A DNA stretch of 64,000 nucleotides from Streptomyces tendae (lineage in GTDB: Bacteria > Actinomycetota > Actinomycetes > Streptomycetales > Streptomycetaceae): NCBI RefSeq assembly GCF_014650435.1, contig NZ_BMUY01000010.1:365985-429984 (forward strand), in the 5' to 3' direction. The first letter of the stretch is position 1. Every line of letters starts with the position of its first letter. Under the pieces are notes generated by a model. The model was given only the letters and a program-made list of their open reading frames with translations, ran no database searches and was not told where the DNA came from. The position numbers and the translations under genes are program-made. This document shows, in pieces, positions 25,071-32,790 of this stretch.

Positions 25071-26597
25071 TCACTTCCACCGCAGTGGATTGGGCAGCTC
25101 CGTCCACAGATCGCCCGTGCTTCCCGGCGAAGTCCGCATCACCGTCAGGGCCTTCACCGGCAGCGGCTCCTCCCGCAGGGCCACAGTGTCCTCCGTGCGC
25201 GGCAGTTCGGGGACCGCCGCCTCCAGGGCCTGCCGCAGCGCCGGGCCCGAACCGGCCGTCGCGGCCAGGGCGCCGCCCACCAGTGAACCGAACAACTTCC
25301 GGCGCAGTGCGACCGGTTCGTCGGTGAGGATCCGGGCAGGCAGGCCGGGCGCGGCGATCCCGTGCCGGGCCAGGCGGGCCGGGGAGACGCGGATGTCGGC
25401 CAGGTCGCGGTAGACCAGGCGCAACGGGGCGCCCGTCGCGGACAGGACGACCAGCAGGTTCTGACCGTGCGCCTCCAGGGCCACGCCCAGCTCCAGCGCG
25501 CGCAGCCCGACGGTGAGCGCGAGACGGGCGAAGGCGGCGAGCCACGCCGGGGAACGCGGCAGCCCGGTGGTCGCCAGCGCGGCCACCGGGACGACGTGCT
25601 CGCCGGCCGAGACGTAGACCCGGGGCGACTCGCGCAGTACGGCGGCCAGGTCGGGGGAGTGGGCCGTGGCCGCGCCCGGCGTGCGGGTCACGTGGAGCAG
25701 GCCGTCCAGGCGCGCCGCCAGCCGCTCCCCGAACGCGGACAGGTCCGCCGACGCGGCGACCGAGGCGACCGAGATGTCCCGCACCGAGGACGTCAGCCGG
25801 GCGCTCAGCGCGGTCTTGACGTGCATCGAGCCGGGCACCGCGAGGGTCCGCAGGGACATCAGCGGATGCGCGGCGGGCCCGGCCCCGCACGACTGCTTGA
25901 GTACGTGCGCGGCCTGCCAGGGATGCACCGGGACCAGCACCCGCGCCCCGTCCCGCAACTCCCGCGGCCACGCCCCCGCCACCAGGCACCGCGCCGCCGG
26001 GACCGGCACGAGCCCCAGCTCCACCACCGGCCCGTGCTCGGGCCCGTACGCCAGCTGCTCCGCCACCGAGAACCCCGGCCGCGCACGGCAGCCCGGGTGG
26101 TACGGGTGCCCGTCGACCACCCGCTGCTCCCACCCCCAGTCGCTGTCCGGCCACTCGTCCGGGTGATTCCCCGCCGCCCCCTCCCGCGCCGCCCGGGGCT
26201 GCGCCGCGCGCGACAGCGCCAACGACGCCGCACTGTGCCCGAGTTCCGCGGCGAAGGAGGCCGAGTGCGGTACGGCGAGGTCGGTCATCAGCCGCTCCGG
26301 GTCGTCGTACGCGACCTCGTCCAGCCGTACCACCGGGACGTACGGGTCCGTGCGGTACGGGTCGGCGGCCGGGCCGGTCAGCCGGCGGCCGTCCCGCAGC
26401 CGCAGGACGAGACCGTCCCCGGACCGCTCCCGGCCCCCGACCCACGGCAGCGGTTCGAAGGCGAGCGCACGCCACAGCCGGGACAGCACGGCCGCGCGGG
26501 CCCCGGGCCGCTCGGCCGTGAACCGGGCGGCCAGAGCGGGGCGGACGGCCGCCACCTCGTCGGCGACCTCGGCCGCTGCGCTGGGGGGACGATGCAC
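25071..26597 (-). CDS. IucA/IucC-family (NIS) siderophore synthetase
   Basis: A 508-aa NRPS-independent siderophore synthetase, which couples a carboxylate to an amine or alcohol with ATP. IucA/IucC landmarks: the ATP-loop-like GHPYHPGCRARPGFS (~161-175), VPVHPWQAAHVLKQS, SLRTLAVPGSMHVKTALSARLTSSVRD (region ~270-296) and the metal-site EAHGQNLLVV with YRDLADIR. In the ATP loop the Lys usual after HPxxP is Arg (CRAR), whereas the divergent paralogue keeps PKAR. I place the start at GTG 26597 because GAGGAG precedes it by seven bases. Substrates unknown; divergent with the second synthetase. Confidence 0.88.
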   Translation of the reverse strand: MHRPPSAAAEVADEVAAVRPALAARFTAERPGARAAVLSRLWRALAFEPLPWVGGRERSGDGLVLRLRDGRRLTGPAADPYRTDPYVPVVRLDEVAYDDPERLMTDLAVPHSASFAAELGHSAASLALSRAAQPRAAREGAAGNHPDEWPDSDWGWEQRVVDGHPYHPGCRARPGFSVAEQLAYGPEHGPVVELGLVPVPAARCLVAGAWPRELRDGARVLVPVHPWQAAHVLKQSCGAGPAAHPLMSLRTLAVPGSMHVKTALSARLTSSVRDISVASVAASADLSAFGERLAARLDGLLHVTRTPGAATAHSPDLAAVLRESPRVYVSAGEHVVPVAALATTGLPRSPAWLAAFARLALTVGLRALELGVALEAHGQNLLVVLSATGAPLRLVYRDLADIRVSPARLARHGIAAPGLPARILTDEPVALRRKLFGSLVGGALAATAGSGPALRQALEAAVPELPRTEDTVALREEPLPVKALTVMRTSPGSTGDLWTELPNPLRWK

Positions 26598-26735
26598 TGG
26601 CTGGCTCCTCGGGTATGGGGACGGGACACGTACGAGCACGGGTGGGGCGGCAGGGCGGAGGGCCGACGGGGGTCACCACGAGAGACATACTGATCGTCTC
26701 CGTCCTCTCCGCCATGGACCGACCGTAGGGAACGA

Positions 26736-28265
26736 GTGGAACGCGTGGATCTCCTGCCCCCGCCCACCGGCGCCGACTCCCGGGACGACGTGGCGCGCCG
26801 CGCCGACGCCCACGCGGCTGTACCGCTGCTGAACTGCCTGCTGCGCGAGGTGGCCGAACCGCTGCCGGGCCCCGGCGCCCGCCCCGTGTACCGGCTGCCC
26901 GGCGGCAGACTGCTGCGGGTGCGCCCAGGGCGGCGGCCCGCCGAACCGGAGGTCCGCACGGCGGACGGGTGGCACCGCGTCGACCACGCCGAACTGGTGA
27001 AACTCGTCGCCGAGGCGCTGCGTCGGCACACCGGTGTGCCCAACCACGAACTGCCCACCGAGATGACCGACAGCCGCGACACGGTGGCCGCACTGCTGAC
27101 GGCACGCACGCGTGCCACCCCGCCCGCGGACCCGTACCTCCGCTCCGAGCAGTCCCTGCTCACCGGCCACACCCACCACCCCGCCCCCAAGGCACGCGGC
27201 GGCGGCCCGCACGCCGGGTGGCTGCCGTACGCGCCGGAGGCTTACGCCCGCTTCCCGCTGACGCTGCTCGCCGTGCGCGAGGACACCGTCGTCGACGAGG
27301 GCGACACCGCCGCCCTGGACACCCTCGGCAAGGCCCCGCCCGGCTACCGCCTGCTGCCGGCCCACCCCTGGCAGCTCGAACTGACGGCACCCGCCCTCGC
27401 CCCCGCCTTCGCCGACGGCCGGCTCGTCCGGGTCGGCACGACCGGCTTCTTCGCCTGGCCCACGGCCGCGATCCGCACGGTGTACGCGCCCGAGTACCTG
27501 CCTGGACAGGACCTGTTCCTGAAGTTCAGCCTCGACGTGCGGGTCACCAACGACATCCGCCGCCTGTGGCGCCACGACCTGATGAGACTGCGCCGCACCG
27601 ACACCGCGGTCACCGAGGCGTTCGCCTCCGTCGGCCCCCCTGCCGCCTGGCTCGGCGACCGCGGGCACCGCACCGCGGACTTCGCCTTCGAGGAACTGGC
27701 CGTCGTCGTCCGCGACGGACTGCGGGACCACCTCCTGCCCGGCGCGACCCCGCTCCTGGCCGCCGCGCTCGTGGAGGGCTTCCCCGGCAGCCCGCTGACC
27801 GCCACCGCGGACCCGGCGGCCTGGTGGGAGGCGTACCTCGCCGCCGTCGTGCCGCCCGTCCTGACCGCCTTCGCCGACGACGGCGTCGTCCTGGAGGCGC
27901 ACCTGCAGAACACCCTGGTCGCCGTCGACGCGACCGGCATGCCGGTGCAAGCCCTGTTCCGGGACGCGGAGGGCGTCAAACTGCTGCCGGACACCCCCCG
28001 GGCGGCCGGCTGGGAGCGCCTGGTCTACTGCCTGTTCGTCAACCACCTGTACGAGATCGCCGCCGCCCTCACCGAACACCACCTCGGCCTCGACCCCTGG
28101 CCCGCAGTCCGCCGAGAGCTGGCCCGCCACGATCTCCCCGAGGTCCCGGCCCTGCTCACCGCCCCCACCCTCCCCGCCAAGACCAACCTGCTGCTGCGCT
28201 GGACCGGCGCGGACGGCGCCGACGCCCGCTACCGTCCCCTGGCCAACCCGCTGCGCGGGGCATGA
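26736..28265 (+). CDS. IucA/IucC-family (NIS) siderophore synthetase, second copy
   Basis: A 509-aa paralogue of the divergent synthetase. It keeps the canonical ATP loop GHTHHPAPKARGG (~143-155), the LLPAHPWQLELT motif, the KFSLDVRVTNDIRRL segment (~265-280) and the EAHLQNTLVAVD metal site with FRDAEGVKLLP. The two proteins could act in sequence on one carboxylic acid, as in other two-synthetase siderophore pathways; this is inference. The start is GTG 26736 after TAGGG; GTG 26745 is an alternative. No amine-forming enzyme, transporter or iron-box sequence is seen nearby. Confidence 0.88.
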   Translation: MERVDLLPPPTGADSRDDVARRADAHAAVPLLNCLLREVAEPLPGPGARPVYRLPGGRLLRVRPGRRPAEPEVRTADGWHRVDHAELVKLVAEALRRHTGVPNHELPTEMTDSRDTVAALLTARTRATPPADPYLRSEQSLLTGHTHHPAPKARGGGPHAGWLPYAPEAYARFPLTLLAVREDTVVDEGDTAALDTLGKAPPGYRLLPAHPWQLELTAPALAPAFADGRLVRVGTTGFFAWPTAAIRTVYAPEYLPGQDLFLKFSLDVRVTNDIRRLWRHDLMRLRRTDTAVTEAFASVGPPAAWLGDRGHRTADFAFEELAVVVRDGLRDHLLPGATPLLAAALVEGFPGSPLTATADPAAWWEAYLAAVVPPVLTAFADDGVVLEAHLQNTLVAVDATGMPVQALFRDAEGVKLLPDTPRAAGWERLVYCLFVNHLYEIAAALTEHHLGLDPWPAVRRELARHDLPEVPALLTAPTLPAKTNLLLRWTGADGADARYRPLANPLRGA

Positions 28266-28332
28266 GCGCGGCGGGCTCCACGCACCCGGAAATCCCGTGC
28301 CGTCCCGCGCCCCGGTGGTGCACACTCACCGC

Positions 28333-28947
28333 ATGGCGGACATGGACGCGTTCCGGGACGAGATCGCCCGCTGGGCGGCTGGCGGCGCCCCGGACACGGC
28401 GGCGGAGCTGGCGGCCGACCTCGGCCTGCGGACGGCGGTGCTGCTGGAGGGCCCCAGCGACCTCGCCGCCGTCGAGGCGCTTGCGGCCCGGGAGCACCGC
28501 GACCTGACCGCCGAAGGCGTGGCCGTGGTGTCCATGGGCGGCGCGATGAGCGTCGGCCGCTTCGCCGGCCTGCTCGGCCCGCCCGGCCTCGGCCTGCGCC
28601 TGACCGGCCTCTGCGACGCCCGCGAGGAGCCCTTCTACGACCGCGGCTGGCAACGGGCGGGCGCCGTACGCGACTTCCACGTCTGCGTGGCCGACCTGGA
28701 GGACGAGATGATCCGGGCGCTGGGCCCGGAGCGGGTCGAGGAGGTCATACGCGCCGAGGACGAACTCCGCCCCTGGCAGACCTTCCTGGCCCAGCCCGCC
28801 CAGCACGGCCGCCCCCGTCACCAGCAGTTGCGCCGCTTCCTCAGCACCAAGAAGGGCCGCAAGATCCGCTATGGCAGCCTCCTGGTGCGGGCCCTCGACG
28901 GCGCACGGCCACCGGCCCCGCTCGCGGATCTCCTCGCGGGACTGTGA
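28333..28947 (+). CDS. TOPRIM-domain protein (OLD-nuclease-like, stand-alone)
   Basis: A 204-aa protein whose N-terminal half is a TOPRIM fold as in OLD-family nucleases: TAVLLEGPSDLAAVEALAARE (described; ~35-55) with the catalytic Glu, and the acidic GLCDAREEPFYD (~92-103), then ADLEDEMIRALGPERVEEVI. OLD proteins normally carry an ATPase domain before the TOPRIM; none is present, so this is the nuclease-like half alone. It starts at ATG 28333 seven bases from CACACT, perhaps leaderless. It follows the siderophore synthetase on the same strand. DNA repair or defence role is only a family-level guess. Confidence 0.75.
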   Translation: MADMDAFRDEIARWAAGGAPDTAAELAADLGLRTAVLLEGPSDLAAVEALAAREHRDLTAEGVAVVSMGGAMSVGRFAGLLGPPGLGLRLTGLCDAREEPFYDRGWQRAGAVRDFHVCVADLEDEMIRALGPERVEEVIRAEDELRPWQTFLAQPAQHGRPRHQQLRRFLSTKKGRKIRYGSLLVRALDGARPPAPLADLLAGL

Positions 28948-28972
28948 CCGCCGTGGCGGCGCGCGGCCCGCG

Positions 28973-29569
28973 TCAGGACGTTGCCGGCGCCTCGAGCCCC
29001 CGCAGCAGCAGGTCGATCATTCGACGCGGGTCGTAGCGGGGATCGTCGTCACCGGCGATGCAGAGGTTGCCGATGCCGCGCATCAACTCGTACGGCTCGA
29101 TGCCGGGCCTGACCTCGCCCGCGTCGACCGCGGCACCCAGCAGTTGCTCGGCGGCGGGCAGCAGCCGGTCGAGGAAATACGCGTGGAGGGCGACGAAGCT
29201 GCTGCTGTCCGGCTGCAGCGTGTTCGCCAGTCCGTGCTTGGTGACCAGGAAGTCGACGAACAGATCGATCCACCGGCGCAGGGCGAGCAGCGGTGAGTCG
29301 GCGGCGGCGAGCAGTTGTGGACCGGCTTGCGCGCACTCTTCGACCTGGTGCCGGAAGACGGCCACGACGAGCTCCACCCGCGTCGGGAAGTGGCGGTAGA
29401 GCGTCCCCACCCCGACGCCCGCCTTGGCTGCCACCTCGCGGACCGGCGCGTCCAGCCCCGAGGTGACGAAGACCTCGGCCGCGGCCTCCAGCAGCCTTCG
29501 CTGGTTGCGCACCACGTCGGCTCGCCTGCTGCCGGCCGGCTCCTTCCCGGAGCGCTCCGCGCTGGGCAC
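28973..29569 (-). CDS. TetR-family transcriptional regulator
   Basis: A 198-aa repressor. The N-terminal helix-turn-helix is typical: RRLLEAAAEVFVTSGLDAPVREVAAKAGVGVGTLYRHFPTRVELVVAVF (described; ~21-69) with the VGVGTLYRHFPTR recognition helix. The rest is the helical ligand/dimer domain. The start is GTG 29569, eight bases after GGAGG; the frame upstream is non-coding. Divergent from the alpha/beta hydrolase and SDR genes, whose shared promoter region has two related palindromes, so it probably represses them. Ligand unknown. Confidence 0.87.
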   Translation of the reverse strand: MPSAERSGKEPAGSRRADVVRNQRRLLEAAAEVFVTSGLDAPVREVAAKAGVGVGTLYRHFPTRVELVVAVFRHQVEECAQAGPQLLAAADSPLLALRRWIDLFVDFLVTKHGLANTLQPDSSSFVALHAYFLDRLLPAAEQLLGAAVDAGEVRPGIEPYELMRGIGNLCIAGDDDPRYDPRRMIDLLLRGLEAPATS

Positions 29570-29623
29570 AGGTCCACCCTCCTCATGACCGATTTCGCAG
29601 CGGGCCCCGTCTCGGCTTGCGAA

Positions 29624-29667
29624 ACGGAACCGTGCTCCGTATTGTGAAGTGGAACGACGTTCCGCTT
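29624..29667. promoter_or_regulatory. Two TetR-type operator candidates
   Basis: ACGGAAC-CGT-GCTCCGT (29624-29640), arms differing at one position; and arms AAGTGGAAC (29647-29655) and GTTCCGCTT (29659-29667) around GAC, 8 of 9 matching. Both share a GGAAC core; centres are 25 bp apart. Confidence 0.55.
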
Positions 29668-29774
29668 TGGGTTCCCACTTTACCCGAACCGGGCGTTCCC
29701 CTCCTCCTGCCTCCTCTCCCGTGCCGCCTGTCCCTGAGGGCCGCGGCGGAGGCCATCGACACGAAAGGCACACC

Positions 29775-30743
29775 ATGCCCGAGTGGACTTCCACAGCCGA
29801 CCGCTACCTCCACCCGTCCGCCCCGCCCGTCATGTCGGTCAGCCCGCTGACCCTGTCCGTACCCGGACGGCCGCTGGACCTCGAAGTGCGCGTCTCCGCG
29901 CCCCTGACCGGCACCGACCTGCCGGTCATCCTCTTCTCACACGGCCACGGAGGGGCGTACGGCCTCTCCTCGCTCGACGGCTATCTGCCGCTCGCCAAGG
30001 TCTGGGCGGCCCGCGGGTTCGTCGTCATCCAGCCCAACCACCTCAGCGCTCCCAGGCTGAGCCACCTGGTCGGTGACAGGCCCGAAGCGCCGCTGTTCTG
30101 GCGCTCCCGCGCCAAGGACATGACGACCGTCCTCGACCGGCTCGACGAGATCGAGCAGGCCGTCCCGCAGCTCGCCGGGCGCATGAACCGCGGCAGGGTC
30201 GCGGTGGCCGGCCACTCCCTCGGCGCCTTCACCGCCGAACTCCTCCTCGGTGCCAGGATCACCGACCTCGACACCGACGAAGAGGTGAACCTCCTCGAGC
30301 CGCGGATCAGGCAGGGCGTGCTGATCGGCGCGACCGGCAGGGGCGGTGACACCTTCGACGGGTTCATGTCCGACCAGGTGCCGGTCTTCCGCACCGTCGA
30401 CCTCACCACGATGACCACCCCGGCGCTGGTGGTCGCCGGCGACAAGGACGACTCCCAGCACTGGACGACCATGGGCCCGGACTGGCACGCCGACCCGTAC
30501 CACCTCGCCCCGGGGCCCAAGACCCTCCTCACCGTCTTCAACGGCGAGCACCTCTTCGGCGGGATCCAGGGCCACGACAGCGTCGAGACCTCGGACGAGA
30601 GCCCCGACCGGGTCGCCGCGGTCGCGGAGCTCACCGCGGCCTACCTCCGCACGGCCTTCGACTCCGGCGACGACGCCTGGCAGACGGCGCGGGACGCGCT
30701 GACCACCGGGTCCGACGCCTTCGGCCGCGTCGAGTCGAAGTAG
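29775..30743 (+). CDS. Alpha/beta hydrolase (chlorophyllase/PAF-acetylhydrolase-like)
   Basis: A 322-aa serine hydrolase. The nucleophile elbow is VAVAGHSLGAFT (~135-145), the oxyanion HGHG segment is VILFSHGHGGAYG (~49-61), the probable acid Asp lies in VVAGDKDDSQHW (~217) and the His in FNGEHLFGGIQGHD (~255-265). There is no signal peptide, so it is cytoplasmic. Start at ATG 29775, eight bases after the GAAAGG purine stretch. Co-directional with the SDR (64 bp downstream) and divergent from the TetR gene. Substrate unknown. Confidence 0.85.
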   Translation: MPEWTSTADRYLHPSAPPVMSVSPLTLSVPGRPLDLEVRVSAPLTGTDLPVILFSHGHGGAYGLSSLDGYLPLAKVWAARGFVVIQPNHLSAPRLSHLVGDRPEAPLFWRSRAKDMTTVLDRLDEIEQAVPQLAGRMNRGRVAVAGHSLGAFTAELLLGARITDLDTDEEVNLLEPRIRQGVLIGATGRGGDTFDGFMSDQVPVFRTVDLTTMTTPALVVAGDKDDSQHWTTMGPDWHADPYHLAPGPKTLLTVFNGEHLFGGIQGHDSVETSDESPDRVAAVAELTAAYLRTAFDSGDDAWQTARDALTTGSDAFGRVESK

Positions 30744-30807
30744 CCCGGCCTTCTCAGGCTGAGAAGACCCCCCGAGAAGTCACACCACGAGTAGGACGAG
30801 AAAGAAG

Positions 30808-31806
30808 ATGAGCCGAGTGGCACACCGGCAGCACCCCATCGGATCAGGATTCACCGCCGCCTCGACGGCCGACGAAGTCATCGCGGGCCTCGATCTGACC
30901 GGCACGTACGCCGTCGTCACCGGCGGTCATGCCGGAATCGGCCTGGAGGTCACCCGCGCACTGGCCGGGGCGGGCGCATCGGTGACGGTGGCCGCGCGCG
31001 CTCCGGAGCGGGCCACGGCCGCCCTGGCGGAGGCCGGGCTCGGCGGCGTCGAGGTCGGCCGGCTCGACCTGCTCGACCCGGCATCGATCGGCACGTTCGC
31101 CGACCAGTGGCTGGAAAGCCGCCGTCCACTCCACATCCTGGTCAACTGCGCCGGCGTAGCGCCTCCGAACCGGCTCGAACGTGATGCGCGCGGCTACGAG
31201 GTGCAGTTCGCGACGAACCACCTGGGCCACTTCCAGCTGACCCTCGCCCTGCGCCCCGCCCTCCGCGCCGCCGCCGGGTCGCGCGTCGTCAACGTGTCCT
31301 CCGGCGCCCAGCGGTTCGGCGAGATCCGCTGGGACGACCCGAACTTCCGGCGTGGCGACTACCACCAGGGTGTGGCCTACGCCCAGTCCAAGCTCGCGAA
31401 CGTGCTCTTCGCGGTGGGACTGGACCGCCGCTGGGCCGAGGACGGCATTCGCGGCTACGCCGTGCACCCCGGCGTGATCGTCGGCACGGCGCTGAACAGC
31501 TCGGCGGGCAGGGAAGCCCTGCTCGCCCAGGGGCTGATCGACGAGTCCGGCCGACCGGTCATCGACCCCGACCGGGGCAAGAAGACGCCCCAACAGGGCG
31601 CGGCCACCATCGTGTTCGCGGCAACCAGCCCCCTGCTGGCCGAGATCGGCGGGGTCTACCTCAAGGACAACGACGTCTCCCCGCTCGACGACGAGGTCAG
31701 GCCGGTGACCGCGGACGACCTCCCCTCCGACGCCGCGTCCCACTCCATCGACCCGCAGTCGGCCCAGCGGCTCTGGGAGCTGAGCGAGGATCTGCTCAAC
31801 TCCTGA
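30808..31806 (+). CDS. Short-chain dehydrogenase/reductase (retinol-dehydrogenase-like)
   Basis: A 332-aa SDR, longer than the classical 250 because of a ~28-residue N-terminal extension and C-terminal extension. Cofactor motif AVVTGGHAGIGLEV (~35-48), NCAG motif in LVNCAGVAPP, NVSSGAQ with the catalytic Ser (~165), and the catalytic YAQSK (~192-196). Layout matches the retinol-dehydrogenase/light-dependent oxidoreductase subgroup, but many Streptomyces members have unknown substrates. Part of the TetR-controlled hydrolase-SDR unit. Confidence 0.87.
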   Translation: MSRVAHRQHPIGSGFTAASTADEVIAGLDLTGTYAVVTGGHAGIGLEVTRALAGAGASVTVAARAPERATAALAEAGLGGVEVGRLDLLDPASIGTFADQWLESRRPLHILVNCAGVAPPNRLERDARGYEVQFATNHLGHFQLTLALRPALRAAAGSRVVNVSSGAQRFGEIRWDDPNFRRGDYHQGVAYAQSKLANVLFAVGLDRRWAEDGIRGYAVHPGVIVGTALNSSAGREALLAQGLIDESGRPVIDPDRGKKTPQQGAATIVFAATSPLLAEIGGVYLKDNDVSPLDDEVRPVTADDLPSDAASHSIDPQSAQRLWELSEDLLNS

Positions 31807-31914
31807 ACGGCCAGGTCCGCCACGTGGGTTCAGTCCGGGAGCCGCCGGAGTAGTGGTGGGCGCGACGCGCGCTGATCTTCGCGATCGTCTTCGGGCTACG
31901 GTGAGGACATACGG

Positions 31915-32023
31915 CGTCCGCTGGGCATCCGCCACGACTACCCGGTCGACGTCGTCACGCGCGTGGCCGAGTACTACCGGGGCTCGGAGCTCGTGGTCGT
32001 CGCCAAGAAGCGATCGGAGGGCT
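31915..32023 (+). other. Possible gene relic (unrecognised)
   Basis: An open stretch ending RPLGIRHDYPVDVVTRVAEY-YRGSELVVVAKK-RSEG and a stop, with well-ordered codon use but no start codon upstream in frame (an in-frame stop lies at 31873-31875). It looks like the C-terminal end of a lost gene. Family not recognised. Confidence 0.35.
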
Positions 32024-32186
32024 GAGGCTGGCCGCGGACGACGGGCCCTTCACGACCGGCTCCGGGCCTGTCGTGTCCGGTCCCACCACGGCCCTGGTGA
32101 TGGCCATGACCGGACGCGAGGCGTACTGCGACGATCTCGAAGGGGACGGTGTGGAACTCCTCCGCGGTCACTGCCGGACGGCGTGA
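32022..32186 (+). pseudogene. Relic of a mycothiol-dependent maleylpyruvate isomerase-type protein
   Basis: About 54 codons reading LRLAADDGPF...SGPVVSGPTTALVMAMTGRE, then DDLEGDGVELL, and a stop. This matches the C-terminal pattern of TIGR03083/MDMPI proteins (SGPxxAL, TGR, GDGV). There is no N-terminal three-quarters and no start, so I read it as a fragment left by deletion. It abuts the other possible relic at 31915-32023. Confidence 0.55.
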
Positions 32187-32202
32187 ACGCGTCCCCGGTC
32201 GG

Positions 32203-32604
32203 CTAGGACGCCGTCGTCCTGGTCAGCACGAGGCTCGGCGGTGCGTCCGGGTCGGTGCGGAAGTACACCTCACCCTCCTCTTCCGCGTAGAGCTGGACGC
32301 CGCCCACCATGCCGAGTCCGCCGTCCTCGACCGACAGGTAGACGAAGTCGCTGGAATGCTCGTTCTCGACGTATTCCCAGGTGCCGCTGAAGTCGGCCGG
32401 GTCGTCGGGGGTGCCGTCCATCGTTATGTGCGTGGCGGAGAACGTCCCGTCGGAATCGAGCGCGATCCTGCCGTCGGTCTCCTCGTTGCGGTACACGCCG
32501 GGCAGCTTCTCGGGGTCGACCGGGGGAGCGCACCCCGAGGCGAGTACGGCTGAAACCGTCAGGGCCCCGAGGAGCCACCGTCTGCCTGTTCTCGTGAGCG
32601 TCAC
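32203..32604 (-). CDS. Small secreted lipoprotein
   Basis: A 133-aa predicted lipoprotein: N-terminal Arg (RTGRRW), hydrophobic LLGALTVSAV, and lipobox LASGC with the acylated Cys at ~residue 25. The mature part is acidic and strand-rich (GVYRNEETDGRIALDSDGTF...SGTWEYVENEHSSDFVYLSV). The SDGTF/SGTWEY pattern resembles small lipocalin-like or META-like lipoproteins but is not diagnostic. The GTG at 32604 lies six bases after TACGCT, perhaps leaderless. It is divergent from the VTC operon and shares its upstream region. Confidence 0.75.
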   Translation of the reverse strand: MTLTRTGRRWLLGALTVSAVLASGCAPPVDPEKLPGVYRNEETDGRIALDSDGTFSATHITMDGTPDDPADFSGTWEYVENEHSSDFVYLSVEDGGLGMVGGVQLYAEEEGEVYFRTDPDAPPSLVLTRTTAS

Positions 32605-32714
32605 CCGGCCAGCGTATGTGCAGCGGCGGGCCAATGATTCGTCGCACCGTCTGACGGCCGCCGCCTCCGGTTCACCCGACGTACACCTCAAGTTCCCGTG
32701 TAATTACCCCGCAA

Positions 32715-32731
32715 TTCTCAGCTCCTTCTCA
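32715..32731 (+). promoter_or_regulatory. Direct repeat TTCTCA, 11-bp phasing
   Basis: TTCTCA at 32715-32720 and 32726-32731, starts 11 bp apart, ~60 bp before the VTC gene. Direct hexamers at about one helical turn suit OmpR-type response regulators, two of which are encoded in this operon. Binding is inferred. Confidence 0.5.
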
Positions 32732-32790
32732 CACAGCACCAGTTTCGTGTCTTTCGCGGTCGACGGACCACGAGAGGAAGGAGACGGACT

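Noticed and set aside
26598..26735. Iron-box (DmdR/IdeR-type TTAGGTTAGGCTAACC-like) site between the siderophore synthetases
   Set aside because: Read on both strands; no sequence close to the box was found.
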